Shown here piece after piece: positions 23,438 through 32,606 of a stretch of 33,844 bases of DNA; the first letter of the stretch is position 1; each line of letters begins with the position of its first letter. The DNA is from an uncultured Acetobacteraceae bacterium (GTDB lineage Bacteria; Pseudomonadota; Alphaproteobacteria; Acetobacterales; Acetobacteraceae). The notes under the pieces are model-generated. The model saw nothing but the letters and a program-made list of their open reading frames with translations. It had not been told where the DNA came from and ran no database searches. The stretch covers positions 1-33,844 of the forward strand of contig CALMVO010000097.1 in the NCBI GenBank assembly GCA_937873205.1. The letters run 5' to 3'. The translations under genes were made by a program, and so were the position numbers.

Positions 23438-23545
23438 CAAGGGGCTTTGCCCCTTGACCCCAGCAAAGGCGGAGCCTTTGCAATCCGTGACTTAGGAAAG
23501 GGGTCTGGGGCCCGCGGCCCCAGCGGGTCCAGGGCAGAGCCCTGG
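23438..23545. repeat. Array of four hairpins with three-base loops
   Basis: Four perfect stems occur in a row: CAAGGGGC-TTT-GCCCCTTG (23438-23456), GCAAAGGC-GGA-GCCTTTGC (23463-23481), CTGGGGCC-CGC-GGCCCCAG (23505-23523) and CCAGGGC-AGA-GCCCTGG (23529-23545). I recognise this style of extragenic repeat from Acetobacteraceae genomes. It lies at the 3' end of the polyketide operon. The last two hairpins are read as the final ~20 codons of the flavoprotein gene. It may act as a transcription end or an mRNA-stabilising structure. Confidence 0.8.
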
Positions 23546-24667
23546 CCTTCTCCCGTGCGCGGCCAGCGCCGCCTGCAGGGCGCGGTCGGGCACCCGGGTG
23601 GCCGCGGCCAGCTCGGCGACCAGAACCGGCAGCAGGCGCGCCGCCAGCACCGCCAGCGGCTGCAGCGGCCGGCGCACGCCGCACAGCGACAGCATCGTCG
23701 CCGCCACGACCCGTATGCCGACGTCGCGGCACATCGCCGCCTGCAGGGCGTCCGGGCGGGCGCCCCGGCCCAGCAGGGTGGCGGCCAGGGCCGCGCTGTG
23801 CAGGGCGATCGACATGCCGTCGCCGGTGAACGAGGGGATCACCGCGGACTGGTCGCCGAGCCGCCACACCGCGGAGTCCGCGGGCGCCACATAGCCGTAG
23901 GGGATGCCGGCAATGCTGAGCGGCCGCCGATGCAGGATCTCGGCCTCGGCGAGGCGGCGCGCCAGCAGCGGCGCATCCTCGCAGGCGGCGGCCAGCACCG
24001 CCGACCAGCGCCCGCCCAGCTCGACCAGGCGCTGGCGCCGGATCAGCAGGCACAGCGTGGCCTGCCCGGCCTCGATCCGCTGCAGTCCGGCATAGCCGCC
24101 GCGGAACAGCATCAGCTCGACGACGCCGTCCAGCGCGGCATGCTCCGAGGGCGCCGGACGCAGATGCAGCTTGAAGCCGACCAAGTCGTTCTGCCGGCCG
24201 CGGCCGCGCCGCCAGCCGCGCACATCGTGCTTGCCGGTGGCCAGCACCGTCTGCGCCGCGCGCAACGCCCGGCCGTCCTGCAGCCGCAGCATCTGCACCG
24301 GCCCGGTCGCCAGCAGCGCGGTCACCGCCTGGCCGCGCTGGATGCGGGCGCCCGACGACGCGGCCCGCCGCAGCAGCACCTCGTCCAGCAGCCGGCGCGA
24401 CAGCCCGACGCCCTCGAACGGCAGCGCCACCTCCGCCTGCGCGCGGCCGGTGGCCAGCCGGACGCGGCCGATCGGATGACCGCCCAACGCCAACGGATCG
24501 ACCGCGAGTGCCCGCAGGTGCAGCACCGCCTCCCGCGACAGGAACTCGCCGCAGACCTTGTCGTGCGGCCCGGCCTCGCGCTCGAGGAGCGTCGCGCGGC
24601 TCCCCAGCCGCGCGGCTAGCGCGGCCCCGGCGAGGCCGCCGCCGACGATGCAGACGTCGCCGCTCAC
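23492..24667 (-). CDS. FAD-dependent oxidoreductase of the type III PKS cluster
   Basis: 391 residues. FAD-binding CIVGGGLAGAALAARLG starts at residue 6. The segment HDKVCGEFLS is characteristic of the geranylgeranyl-reductase-like flavoproteins found in bacterial type III polyketide clusters. The GD motif region is LGDQSAVIPSFTGDGMSIALHSA. No membrane anchor is obvious. The GTG at 24667 overlaps the methyltransferase stop (GTGA). The last ~20 residues (HGRRPGLCPGPAGAAG...) and the stop are encoded by two hairpins of the neighbouring repeat array, so the native C-terminus may have been replaced. Likely role: reduction, oxidation or hydroxylation of the polyketide product, inferred from context. 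Confidence 0.9.
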   Translation of the reverse strand: MSGDVCIVGGGLAGAALAARLGSRATLLEREAGPHDKVCGEFLSREAVLHLRALAVDPLALGGHPIGRVRLATGRAQAEVALPFEGVGLSRRLLDEVLLRRAASSGARIQRGQAVTALLATGPVQMLRLQDGRALRAAQTVLATGKHDVRGWRRGRGRQNDLVGFKLHLRPAPSEHAALDGVVELMLFRGGYAGLQRIEAGQATLCLLIRRQRLVELGGRWSAVLAAACEDAPLLARRLAEAEILHRRPLSIAGIPYGYVAPADSAVWRLGDQSAVIPSFTGDGMSIALHSAALAATLLGRGARPDALQAAMCRDVGIRVVAATMLSLCGVRRPLQPLAVLAARLLPVLVAELAAATRVPDRALQAALAAHGRRPGLCPGPAGAAGPRPLS

Positions 24668-25398
24668 GTCGCCGCTGGCCGCAGCCGCGAGATGCAGAGC
24701 CGGTATGGCAGCCAGGCCTCGATGCGGGCCTCCCGGGCCGGCGGACCCGCCGCGGACAGCAGCGCCTGCCAGTCGGTGCGGGTGAAGGCGCGGCGGATCG
24801 AGACCGGGCCGTCATGGCGCACGATGCGATGCCAGCCGGCGGCGGCCGACAGCGCCCGGAAGCCGGTGTGCGCCAGCCGGTGCCGCTCGAGGTCGTTCAC
24901 GAACCAGCCCAGGGCGGCATGCCGCTCCATCCAGCGAAGGAAGCGGACCACGCCGTCATCGTCGAGGTGGTGCGTGAACAGCGAGGACAGCACGAGGTCC
25001 GGGGCCTGGTCGGGCTCGTACCCGAAGATGTCGGCGGTGACGAAGCGGATCGGCCGGCGGGTCGCCGCCGCCGCCTCGCCCGCCCGGCGGGCCCAGGGCG
25101 ACAGGTCCACGCTGGTCATGTCGAGCGATATGCCGCGCCGGGCCGCCCAGCGGTCGATGCGGCGCAGCGCGTCGCCGTAGCCGCCGCCGACGTCGAGGAT
25201 GCGCAGCGGGTGGTCGCGACCGGCCCCGGCGCGAAGGCAGCGGGCGAGGAAGCCTAGCGTCGGCCGGTAGGCCAGGGTCAGGCGGTTCACCCGGGCCAGG
25301 TCGACCAGGCAGCGGCGGAACTCCTCCGGCCCGCAGGCCGGGTCGTCCATCAGCTCCGGCGCCAGGACGCGGCCGGGGCAGATCGCCGGCCCCTCCAT
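24664..25398 (-). CDS. Class I SAM-dependent methyltransferase of the type III PKS cluster
   Basis: 244 residues. SAM-binding motif I is ILDVGGGYGDALRRI (about residue 68), followed by SLDMTSVDLSPWARR and IRFVTADIFGY, then DLVLSSLFTHHLDDDGVVRFL, and a C-terminal beta-strand region. The ATG at 25398 shares one base with the PKS stop (TGATG), so translation is coupled. By position it should methylate the polyketide made by the upstream enzyme, or its precursor. O- or C-methylation cannot be told from sequence. Long upstream frames shadow the PKS gene. Confidence 0.9.
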   Translation of the reverse strand: MEGPAICPGRVLAPELMDDPACGPEEFRRCLVDLARVNRLTLAYRPTLGFLARCLRAGAGRDHPLRILDVGGGYGDALRRIDRWAARRGISLDMTSVDLSPWARRAGEAAAATRRPIRFVTADIFGYEPDQAPDLVLSSLFTHHLDDDGVVRFLRWMERHAALGWFVNDLERHRLAHTGFRALSAAAGWHRIVRHDGPVSIRRAFTRTDWQALLSAAGPPAREARIEAWLPYRLCISRLRPAAT

Positions 25399-26465
25399 CA
25401 GGCGATCCGGAAGCGGAGCGTCTCGGCGACCAGGCCGGGGCCGAAGCCGATGGCGACGCCCGACGCCCCGGACCGCGCGGTGCGCATGATCCGGTCGAGC
25501 ACGAACAGGATGGTGGCGGACGACATGTTGCCGAAGTCGCGCAGCACCCCCCGCGAAGCGGCCATCGCATCGGGCGCCAGGTCGAGGGCTCCCTGCACCG
25601 CGTCGAGCACGGAGCGACCGCCCGGATGCACCGCCCACAGCTCGACGTCGCGCGAGGCGACGCCTCCCAGGATGCGGTGGCCGGAGCGGGCCAGCCCGGT
25701 GCCGACGGCGTTCGGCACCTGGCCCGACAGCATCATGTCGAAGCCGCGGTCGCCGATCTCCCATGTGATCAGCGAGTCGGTGTCGGGCAGCAGCTCGGCG
25801 TGGAAGCGATCGAGCCGCAGGCCGTCCGGCTCGGCGCTGACGATCGTGGCGGCGCAGCCGTCGGCGAACACCAGGAAGCTCAGCACCTGCTCCAGGTCGG
25901 CGGTCTCCTGCAGGTGCAGCGTGCACAGCTCCACGTTGACCAGCAGCACGCGGGCGCCGGGCTCGGAGCGGACGATGTGTCGGGCGAGCTTCAGCGCGTT
26001 GAAGGCGGCATAGCACCCCATGAAGCCGACCAGCGTGCGCTCGACCGAGCCATCGAGCCCAAGGGCCGCCACCAGCTGCAGGTCGAGGCCGGGCGCGTAG
26101 AAGCCGGTGCAGGAGGTCACGATCAGGTGGGTGACGCGGTCCAGCCGGCTGTCGGGGCCGAGCCGGTCGATCGCCTGCAGGGCCAGCGGCAGGACGCCGT
26201 CGCGGTAGCGGGCCATGCGCGCCGCCGAGCCCGGGAACTCGCCGCGGCGGTAGAAATTGTCGTGGTCGAGGCGGAAGCTGGTGAGGTCGGGCAGCGGGTC
26301 GACGCTGGAGTAGCGGTGCGCGATGCCGCTGCGGTCGGCCATGCGGCGGAACAGCCGGCGCAGCCGGTCGTCCGGCATCAGCGTGGTGGCGAAGGCGACG
26401 AAGGCCGCGTGCACGTCGTTGGCCGGAACGCTGGTGCCGATGCGGTTGATGAAGGCATCGGTCAT
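25398..26465 (-). CDS. Type III polyketide synthase (chalcone/stilbene synthase superfamily)
   Basis: 355 residues. It makes alkylpyrones, alkylresorcinols or related aromatic polyketides from acyl-CoA starters and malonyl-CoA. The catalytic triad is C151 in GFMGCYAAFNAL, H280 in AVHPGGRSVLD and N313 in FGNMSSATILFVLD. THLIVTSCTGFYAPGLDLQL and the C-terminal GFGPGLVAETLRF are also family hallmarks. The ATG at 26465 is chosen; an in-frame ATG seven codons upstream is possible. It is first in a three-gene overlapping operon with a methyltransferase and a flavoprotein, comparable in logic to phenolic-lipid clusters such as srsABC of Streptomyces, though the methyltransferase differs in type. Product unknown. 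Confidence 0.95.
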   Translation of the reverse strand: MTDAFINRIGTSVPANDVHAAFVAFATTLMPDDRLRRLFRRMADRSGIAHRYSSVDPLPDLTSFRLDHDNFYRRGEFPGSAARMARYRDGVLPLALQAIDRLGPDSRLDRVTHLIVTSCTGFYAPGLDLQLVAALGLDGSVERTLVGFMGCYAAFNALKLARHIVRSEPGARVLLVNVELCTLHLQETADLEQVLSFLVFADGCAATIVSAEPDGLRLDRFHAELLPDTDSLITWEIGDRGFDMMLSGQVPNAVGTGLARSGHRILGGVASRDVELWAVHPGGRSVLDAVQGALDLAPDAMAASRGVLRDFGNMSSATILFVLDRIMRTARSGASGVAIGFGPGLVAETLRFRIA

Positions 26466-26679
26466 CCGGCATGCGTCCCGCATTGGAAGCACGGACCGGC
26501 GAGGCCGCCTTCTTCCATGGTTATCCGCCGCGGGCCCGGGCCATGCAACCGCGCCGGCGCCGGCGCCGGGCTCGCGCGCAGGTGACAACCGGCAGATCCG
26601 TCGCCCATGCTGCGCCATCACCGGCCGGGATCGTCGCGCCCGGATCCCGGGCCGGCAATGGCCTACCCTGGAGACCCAA

Positions 26680-27504
26680 ATGCCGCCGTCCGAGACGTCG
26701 ACCTCCGCCGACAGCATCGTCGCCGCCCGGCGAGAGGCGAGCAACGCGCTCTACAGCACCCTGGCCGCCGGCTACGACGCCACCTACGAGCAACCATCGC
26801 ACCGCCGTGCCTACGACATCCAGGCCTGGGAATACGTCTCGTCGCTGCTGCCGCCGGGCGCCCATGTCGTCGACGCTGGCATCGGGGCCGGACGGTGGCT
26901 GGAGCGGCTGCTCTCGATGGGCCACCGGGTCACCGGGATCGAGCAGGCTCCGGGCATGATCGCCATTCTGGAGCGGCTGTCACTGCCGCCGGGCTTCACG
27001 CTGCTGCGCCATCCGATGGAGGAGGCGCCGGTGCCGCCGGCCTCGGCCGACCTGGTGATGGCGATGGGATCGGTCCAGTACGCGGCGGACCCGGCGACGA
27101 TGATCCGTCGCTTCGCCGGCTGGACCAGGCCCGGCGGCAGTGTCTGCGTCTATGTGGATTCGCTGGTGTCCCTGGTGCTGGAGCTGCTGCGCGAGGGACG
27201 CACCGCCGAGGCGCTGCAGCGGCTTTCGACGCGGCGCGGCGTGTTCGGCGGGACCGGGCAATCGGCGACGCTGCACCTCTACGACAGGCGCAACCTGGAA
27301 GCGGACTTCGCCGCCGCCGGGCTCGTCGACGTGCGCTGCCACGGCCTGACCGTCGGTGCCGGCGCCATCGGCCGCAAGGACTATGCAACCCTGATGGAGG
27401 CGGACGAGGCGGCGACGTTGGCGATGGAGCGAACGCTGGCCGCGGATCCCGCGATGGCCGACACCGGGCTGCACCTGCTCGCCATCGGCAGAGTACAGGG
27501 CTAG
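26680..27504 (+). CDS. Class I SAM-dependent methyltransferase, divergent from the PKS operon
   Basis: 274 residues. SAM motif I is HVVDAGIGAGRWLERL (about residue 62), followed by HRVTGIEQAPGMIAIL, then DLVMAMGSVQYAADPATMIRRFAGWTRPGG with a later helical cap. This is the UbiE/Methyltransf_11 type. The ATG at 26680 has GGAG 6 bases upstream; the longer upstream frame is a shadow of the PKS gene. The 214-base divergent gap with the PKS operon contains GC-rich repeats (GCGCCGGCGCCGGCGCC) and could hold a shared control region, so this gene may belong to the same pathway. It is convergent with infC. Confidence 0.88.
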   Translation: MPPSETSTSADSIVAARREASNALYSTLAAGYDATYEQPSHRRAYDIQAWEYVSSLLPPGAHVVDAGIGAGRWLERLLSMGHRVTGIEQAPGMIAILERLSLPPGFTLLRHPMEEAPVPPASADLVMAMGSVQYAADPATMIRRFAGWTRPGGSVCVYVDSLVSLVLELLREGRTAEALQRLSTRRGVFGGTGQSATLHLYDRRNLEADFAAAGLVDVRCHGLTVGAGAIGRKDYATLMEADEAATLAMERTLAADPAMADTGLHLLAIGRVQG

Positions 27505-27563
27505 CCGCGGGGCTCCGCCGCCGGGCCGGCGGACAAGGCGATCTTCGGACCGCCTCCCGAAGC

Positions 27564-28100
27564 TCAGCGGGGGGAGAGTACCATGATCATCTGGCGGTTC
27601 TCCATGCGCGGCATCTGCTCGACCTTGGCGCGCTCGTCCATGTCGCCGCGGATCCGCTCCAGCACCTTCACGCCGAGATCCTGGTGCGCCATCTCGCGGC
27701 CGCGGAAGCGGAGCGTGACCTTCACCTTGTCGCCCTCCTCGATGAACGACTTCATGGCGCGCATCTTCACCTGATAGTCGTTCTCATCGATGTTCGGCCG
27801 GACCTTGACCTCCTTGATCTCGATGACCTTCTGCTTCTTGCGAGCCTCGTTCTTCTTCTTCTGCTGCTCGTACTTGAACTTGCCGTAATCGAGGATCTTG
27901 ACGACCGGCGGCTCCGCGTTGGGGCTGATCTCGAGCAGGTCAAGACCGACGGAGAAAGCGCGCTGCATGGCGTCGCGCGTCGTCATCACGCCCTGCATCT
28001 CGCCAAGCTCGTCGATCAGGCGGACGGAGGGGACGCGGATCTCTTCGTTGACACGGGGGCCTTCGCGCGTGGGTGCGGCGGCCATGGGTGGTCTGGCTAT
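27564..28100 (-). CDS. infC: Translation initiation factor IF-3, probably with an ATA start
   Basis: IF-3 binds the 30S subunit and rejects wrong start codons. The product has the N-domain [21 protein letters not shown], the Lys-rich linker [27 protein letters not shown] and the C-domain [17 protein letters not shown]...[16 protein letters not shown] frame with ATG at 28085 gives 173 residues but has no ribosome site. Five codons upstream an in-frame ATA (28100-28098) lies 7 bases after AGGAG (28112-28108), which fits initiation much better. IF-3 genes in other bacteria use rare starts (AUU in E. coli) for self-control. It follows thrS; rpmI and rplT, usually next, are absent. Confidence 0.9.
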   Translation of the reverse strand: MARPPMAAAPTREGPRVNEEIRVPSVRLIDELGEMQGVMTTRDAMQRAFSVGLDLLEISPNAEPPVVKILDYGKFKYEQQKKKNEARKKQKVIEIKEVKVRPNIDENDYQVKMRAMKSFIEEGDKVKVTLRFRGREMAHQDLGVKVLERIRGDMDERAKVEQMPRMENRQMIMVLSPR

Positions 28101-28107
28101 CTGACTG

Positions 28108-28112
28108 CTCCT
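28108..28112 (-). promoter_or_regulatory. Shine-Dalgarno site pointing to the ATA start of infC
   Basis: AGGAG on the minus strand lies 7 bases before ATA at 28100 but 22 bases before the first ATG at 28085. No other purine-rich site lies between. This spacing decides the start. Confidence 0.65.
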
Positions 28113-28241
28113 GTCGTCGTTGCTGGGATCTCGCGCCGAGGCGAGCGGCGCGGCTAGACTAGCACCGGGATCTTGTCAACGCCCAGACATCGCTGCAACG
28201 CAGTCACGTGATCGACGCGGTGCCCGGACGCGGATCGCCCG

Positions 28242-30194
28242 TCACGCGGTGCCGGCTACCTGCCGCCGTGCGAGATCGGGCGGCATCGCCTCCCGCGCCA
28301 GGGCCGCCAGCGCCGCGTCGAGCGGCACCACCTCCTGCGCGGCACCGCCCAGCCGGCGGATGGCGACCGTGCGGGCCTCGGCCTCCTTGCGTCCCACCAC
28401 CAGGATCACCGGCACCCGCGCCAGGCTGTGGGTGCGGATCTTGGCGTTGATCTTCTCGTTGGCGACGTCGGCCAGCACCGCCAGCCCGGCGTCGCGGAAG
28501 GCGGCGGCCACCTCCAGCGCATACGGCTCGGCATCGCTCACGATCGAGGCCACCACCAGCTGGGTCGGCGCCAGCCAGAGCGGGAAGCGGCCGGCGAACT
28601 GCTCGATCAGGATGCCGAGGAAGCGCTCGAAGCTGCCCAGGATCGCGCGGTGCAGCATCACCGGGCGATGCCGGGCGCTGTCCTCGCCGATATAGGAGGC
28701 GTCCAGCCGCTCGGGCAGCACGGTGTCGACCTGCAGCGTGCCGCACTGCCAGTCGCGGCCGATGGCGTCGCGCAGCACGAACTCGAGCTTGGGCCCGTAG
28801 AACGCCCCCTCGCCCGGGTTCAGCTCGTACTCGACGCCGGCCAGCGCGCAGGCCTCGACCAGGGCGGCCTCGGCGCGGTCCCAGCCGGCATCGTCGCCGA
28901 CGCGGTTGTCCGGACGGTCGGCGAACTTCACCCGGAAGCCGTCGAAGCCGAGATCGGCATAGACCTCGGACAGCATGGCGACGAAAGACGCGGTCTCGGC
29001 GGCGATCTGCGCTTCGGTGCAGAAGATATGGGCGTCGTCCTGCACGAAGCCGCGCACGCGCATGATGCCGTGCAGCGCGCCGGAGGGCTCGTAGCGGTGG
29101 CAGGCGCCGAACTCGGCCATGCGCAACGGCAGCTCGCGGTAGGAGCGCAGCCCGTGGCGAAAGATCTGCACGTGGCAAGGGCAGTTCATCGGCTTCAACG
29201 CCAGGGCGCGCTTCTCGTGCTCGTCCTCCACGGCGGCGATGAACATGTGCTCGCGGTAGTTCTCCCAGTGGCCCGACGCCTCCCACAGCGCGCGGTCGAC
29301 CAGCTGCGGGGTGCGCACCTCCTGGTAGCCGGCGCGCTGCTGGGCGCGGCGCATGTAGTCCTGCACGGTCGAATAGAGGCGCCAGCCCTTGGGGTGCCAG
29401 AACACCTGGCCGGTGGCCTCCTCCTGGATGTGGAACAGGTCCATCTCCCGGCCGATGCGGCGGTGGTCGCGGCGCTCGGCCTCCTCCAGCTGAGCCAGAT
29501 GCGCGTCCAGCTCCTTCTGGTCGCGCCAGGCGGTGGCGTAGATGCGGGTCAGCATCGGGTTGCGGTGGTCGCCGCGCCAGTAGGCGCCGGCCACCTTCAT
29601 CAGCTTGAAGGCGCCGCCCACGTCGCCGGTCGAGCGCATGTGCGGGCCGCGGCAGAGGTCGAGCCACTCCCCTTGCCGGTAGATCGAGATCGGCACGTCG
29701 GTGGGCAGGTCGCGGATCAGCTCGGCCTTGTAGCGCTCGCCCCGCGCTTCGAAGTGGGCGATCGCCCGCTCCCGCGGCCACTCCTCGCGCACGAACGGCG
29801 CGTCGGCCTCGACGATCTCGCGCATCCGCGCCTCGATCGCCGGGAAGTCGTCCGGGGTGAACGGCTCGTTGCGGGCGAAATCGTAATAGAAGCCGTTCTC
29901 GATCGGCGGCCCGATGGTGACCTGGGTGCCGGGATGCAGGTCCTGCACCGCCTCGGCCAGCACGTGCGCCGCGTCGTGCCGGATCATCCCCAGCGCCGCC
30001 TCGTCGCGGCGGGTGACGAAGCGGAGCGCCACGTCGCGGTCGATCTCGCGGCCGAGATCGGCCAGCTCGCCGTCCAGCTGCATGGCCAGCGCCGCCTTCG
30101 CAAGCCCCGGCCCGATCGAGGCCGCCACCGCCGTGCCGGTCACCGGGCCGTCATAGCGGCGAACGGTTCCGTCGGGCAGGGTGATGGCGGGCAT
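28242..30194 (-). CDS. thrS: Threonyl-tRNA synthetase
   Basis: 650 residues, full length for the bacterial enzyme that charges and edits tRNA-Thr. Domains in order: TGS (1-62, [17 protein letters not shown]); editing domain with [11 protein letters not shown] and a second metal-type motif near [19 protein letters not shown]; class II core with [10 protein letters not shown] (zinc Cys), [35 protein letters not shown] and the late [10 protein letters not shown]; and anticodon domain ([17 protein letters not shown] to the end). The ATG at 30194 has GGGGAG 8 bases upstream. It follows the GT9 gene by 37 bases and precedes infC by about 140 bases, so these may share a transcript. Confidence 0.98.
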   Translation of the reverse strand: MPAITLPDGTVRRYDGPVTGTAVAASIGPGLAKAALAMQLDGELADLGREIDRDVALRFVTRRDEAALGMIRHDAAHVLAEAVQDLHPGTQVTIGPPIENGFYYDFARNEPFTPDDFPAIEARMREIVEADAPFVREEWPRERAIAHFEARGERYKAELIRDLPTDVPISIYRQGEWLDLCRGPHMRSTGDVGGAFKLMKVAGAYWRGDHRNPMLTRIYATAWRDQKELDAHLAQLEEAERRDHRRIGREMDLFHIQEEATGQVFWHPKGWRLYSTVQDYMRRAQQRAGYQEVRTPQLVDRALWEASGHWENYREHMFIAAVEDEHEKRALALKPMNCPCHVQIFRHGLRSYRELPLRMAEFGACHRYEPSGALHGIMRVRGFVQDDAHIFCTEAQIAAETASFVAMLSEVYADLGFDGFRVKFADRPDNRVGDDAGWDRAEAALVEACALAGVEYELNPGEGAFYGPKLEFVLRDAIGRDWQCGTLQVDTVLPERLDASYIGEDSARHRPVMLHRAILGSFERFLGILIEQFAGRFPLWLAPTQLVVASIVSDAEPYALEVAAAFRDAGLAVLADVANEKINAKIRTHSLARVPVILVVGRKEAEARTVAIRRLGGAAQEVVPLDAALAALAREAMPPDLARRQVAGTA

Positions 30195-30231
30195 GTGGAG
30201 CTCTCCCCTGGGGCGACCCGGTGGTATGGCG

Positions 30232-31203
30232 TCAGCCCGCCTGGCTCGCAACCCTGGGTCCGGTGCCTGGCGGCTCGTCGGCGACCAGCGCCGTGGCGGC
30301 GGCGGCCACGTCCACGATCTCGAGCCGGGACAGGTCAGGCGCCCGCAGGATCGTCACCTGGCCGGCGGCGCGGCCGAGCGGTGCCGTCAGGGTGGGATCG
30401 CTCTCGCGCGAGAACAGCACCACGGCGGGGCAGCCCATCGCGGCCGCCAGGTGCATCGGCCCGGTATCGTTGCCGATCGCGAGCGAGGCGCGGGACGCGA
30501 TCGCGGCCAGCTCAAGCAGGGTGGTGCGGCCGGTGAGGTCGCGCGCCGCCGGGCAGATCCGCACGATCTCGGCCGCCAACGGCACGTCGGAGGCTCCCCC
30601 CACGATCACCGGCTGCAGCCCGCGTGACAGCAGCAGTCGGGCCAGCGCCCCGAACCGCGCCACCGGCCAGCGCTTGGCGGGCCGATGCGGGCTCGAGCCC
30701 GGCATCAGCAGCACGGTCGGCGAGGCGGTCGGATAGGTGGGCGCCGGGCTGCCGGCGGCGAGCCAGCCCAGGTCCGGGTCGGGCACGGCGGCGATGCCGG
30801 CCTGCGCCAGCTGCCCGGCCTGCCGCGCCCGGGTGTGCAGCCGGTCGCGGTTGGGGTCGGCGTCCGGATGCGACGCGCCGCGCGCGATGCCGGACCAGCG
30901 CGGCCGGCCCGCCAGGTCGTGATAGCGCGAGGACCGGCGCGACGTTTGAAGGTCGTAGACGAAGTCGTAGCCGGCCAGGCGGCGGCGCATCTGCGCCAGC
31001 CGCTGCAGCTGCCAGAGATGCAGCCGCCGGTCGAGCGCCACCGCGTCGAACCAGGGGCTGGCCGCGGCCAGCCCGACGAAGGGCCGCGTGGTCAGCAGGG
31101 TGATGCGGGCCTCGGAGTGATGCGCGCGGATCGCGGCGAAGGGCGGGAACGCCTGCACGAAGTCGCCCAGCGCCCCCAGCTTGATCACCAAAATCCGTTT
31201 CAA
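30232..31203 (-). CDS. Glycosyltransferase family 9 (ADP-heptose:LPS heptosyltransferase-like)
   Basis: About 323 residues. The GT9 landmarks are the N-terminal [19 protein letters not shown], the nucleotide-sugar region [25 protein letters not shown], and the donor-site block [22 protein letters not shown]. Such enzymes add heptose or a related sugar to the lipopolysaccharide core at the inner face of the membrane. There is no ATG near the start: TTG at 31203 is chosen because KRILVIKL follows at once, and TTG at 31239 is the alternative. Neither has a good ribosome site. It lies between a GT4 gene (78-base gap) and thrS (37 bases). Confidence 0.9.
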   Translation of the reverse strand: MKRILVIKLGALGDFVQAFPPFAAIRAHHSEARITLLTTRPFVGLAAASPWFDAVALDRRLHLWQLQRLAQMRRRLAGYDFVYDLQTSRRSSRYHDLAGRPRWSGIARGASHPDADPNRDRLHTRARQAGQLAQAGIAAVPDPDLGWLAAGSPAPTYPTASPTVLLMPGSSPHRPAKRWPVARFGALARLLLSRGLQPVIVGGASDVPLAAEIVRICPAARDLTGRTTLLELAAIASRASLAIGNDTGPMHLAAAMGCPAVVLFSRESDPTLTAPLGRAAGQVTILRAPDLSRLEIVDVAAAATALVADEPPGTGPRVASQAG

Positions 31204-31281
31204 GACGACGAGTCCATGGTCCGCTCCGGCCGCGCGCAAGCAGAGTGCCCGCAGACCTGTCCCGATGCCAAACCGAGACGA

Positions 31282-32520
31282 TCAGGTGGCTTCGCCCGCC
31301 GAGGGGTGCGGCAGGGGCGTCGGCAGCAGCTCGTCGTACACCGCCAGGGTGGCGGCCTGCATGGCGGCGCTGGTGTAGCCCGCCACTACCGAGGCGCGGG
31401 CGTTGTCGCCGAGCCAGCGGCGCTGCTCCAGCGACAGCGAGAGGGCGTGGCGCAGCAGCGACGCCAGCGCCGCCGCGTCGCCCGGCGGGAACAGGTAGCC
31501 GGTGACGCCGTGCTCGACCGTCTCCAGCGCGGCGCCGTGCGCGGCCGCCAGCACCACGCGGTGCATCGCCTGCGCCTCGACCACGCTGCGCCCGAACGGT
31601 TCGGGCTGCAGCGACGGCACCGCGACGATGTCGGCGAGGCCGTAGGCGGCGGGCATGTCGGCGCAGTGGCCGGCGAAGCGCAGCCGGGCACGTAGCCCGA
31701 GCCGCTCGGCCTGCGCCAGCAGCGCGTGCCCGAAGCCGCCGCGGCCGCCGGCGGACGGGCCGACCAGCACGCAGACCCACTCCAGGGCGGGATCGTCCGC
31801 CGACAGAAGCGCCAGCGCGTCGAGCAGCAGCGCGTGGCCCTTCCAGGCGGTGACGCGGGCGGGCAGCACGATCACCGCGGCGCCGTCGGGCACGCTCCAC
31901 TGCCGGGCGAGCCCGTGGATGCGGTCGCCGCGCACGACGCCCGGATCGAACACCACAGTGTCGGCGCCGCGCGGGATGGTGCGCAACCGGTCCGGGCCGA
32001 CGCGATAGGGGCCGGCGATCCGCTCGGCGACGTAGCGGCTGATGGCGATGACGCGGTCGCCGCTGGCCATGACGGCGTTATAGCGGCGCTTCAGCGGCCC
32101 GCCCTCGCGATAGACGCCGTGCCAGGTGGTGACGAACGCGGTGCCGGTGCGGCGGCTGGCGATCCGCGCCGACCAAGCCGGGCCGCGCGAGCGCGCGTGC
32201 ACGAGGTCGATTCGGTGGCGGCGGATCAGCCGGGCCAGCCGGCCGGCATTGAGCCAGATCGACAGCGGGTCCTTGGTCATCAGGTCGAGGGCGAGGTGGG
32301 TGGCGCCGGCGCGCTCCAGCTGCGGCACCAGCCGGCCGCCGGCACTGGCGACGAGGGCGAGGCCACCCGCCTCGACGATGGCGCGCGCGATCTCGATCGT
32401 GCCCCGCTCGACGCCGCCGGCCTGCAGCGACGGCAGCACCTGCAGGATGATGGGCGGGCCCGGCGGGCGGGAAGCGGGCGGCATGGCGGCGGCCATAGCA
32501 TGTCGGAACGGCCGGGACAT
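31282..32520 (-). CDS. Glycosyltransferase family 4 (GT-B fold)
   Basis: About 412 residues. The N-terminal domain begins ILQVLPSLQAGGVERGTIEIARAI and contains LVHARSRGPAW, TTWHGVY and VIAISRYVAERI. The C-terminal donor domain has LPARVTAWKGHALLLDALALL, FAGHCADMPAAYGLADIVAVPSLQPEPFGRSVVEAQAM with the conserved catalytic-type Glu (EPFGRSVVE), and GYLFPPGDAAALA. It retains nucleotide-sugar-binding features and is probably involved in lipopolysaccharide or other cell-surface glycan synthesis along with the GT9 gene. The start is uncertain: ATG at 32520, GTG at 32523, or in-frame ATGs up to 14 codons further in. Confidence 0.9.
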   Translation of the reverse strand: MSRPFRHAMAAAMPPASRPPGPPIILQVLPSLQAGGVERGTIEIARAIVEAGGLALVASAGGRLVPQLERAGATHLALDLMTKDPLSIWLNAGRLARLIRRHRIDLVHARSRGPAWSARIASRRTGTAFVTTWHGVYREGGPLKRRYNAVMASGDRVIAISRYVAERIAGPYRVGPDRLRTIPRGADTVVFDPGVVRGDRIHGLARQWSVPDGAAVIVLPARVTAWKGHALLLDALALLSADDPALEWVCVLVGPSAGGRGGFGHALLAQAERLGLRARLRFAGHCADMPAAYGLADIVAVPSLQPEPFGRSVVEAQAMHRVVLAAAHGAALETVEHGVTGYLFPPGDAAALASLLRHALSLSLEQRRWLGDNARASVVAGYTSAAMQAATLAVYDELLPTPLPHPSAGEAT

Positions 32521-32606
32521 CACGCGAGGCGAGCATCACGCGGCCGTGCTGCAACAGCGCCCCGGTCCCGATCGTTGCGCAGGCGAGCGGACGTGGGAGT
32601 GCGACG

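Noticed and set aside
23438-23545. CRISPR-like array
   Set aside because: The four units are different palindromes without a common direct repeat or spacers of constant length; this is a hairpin array.
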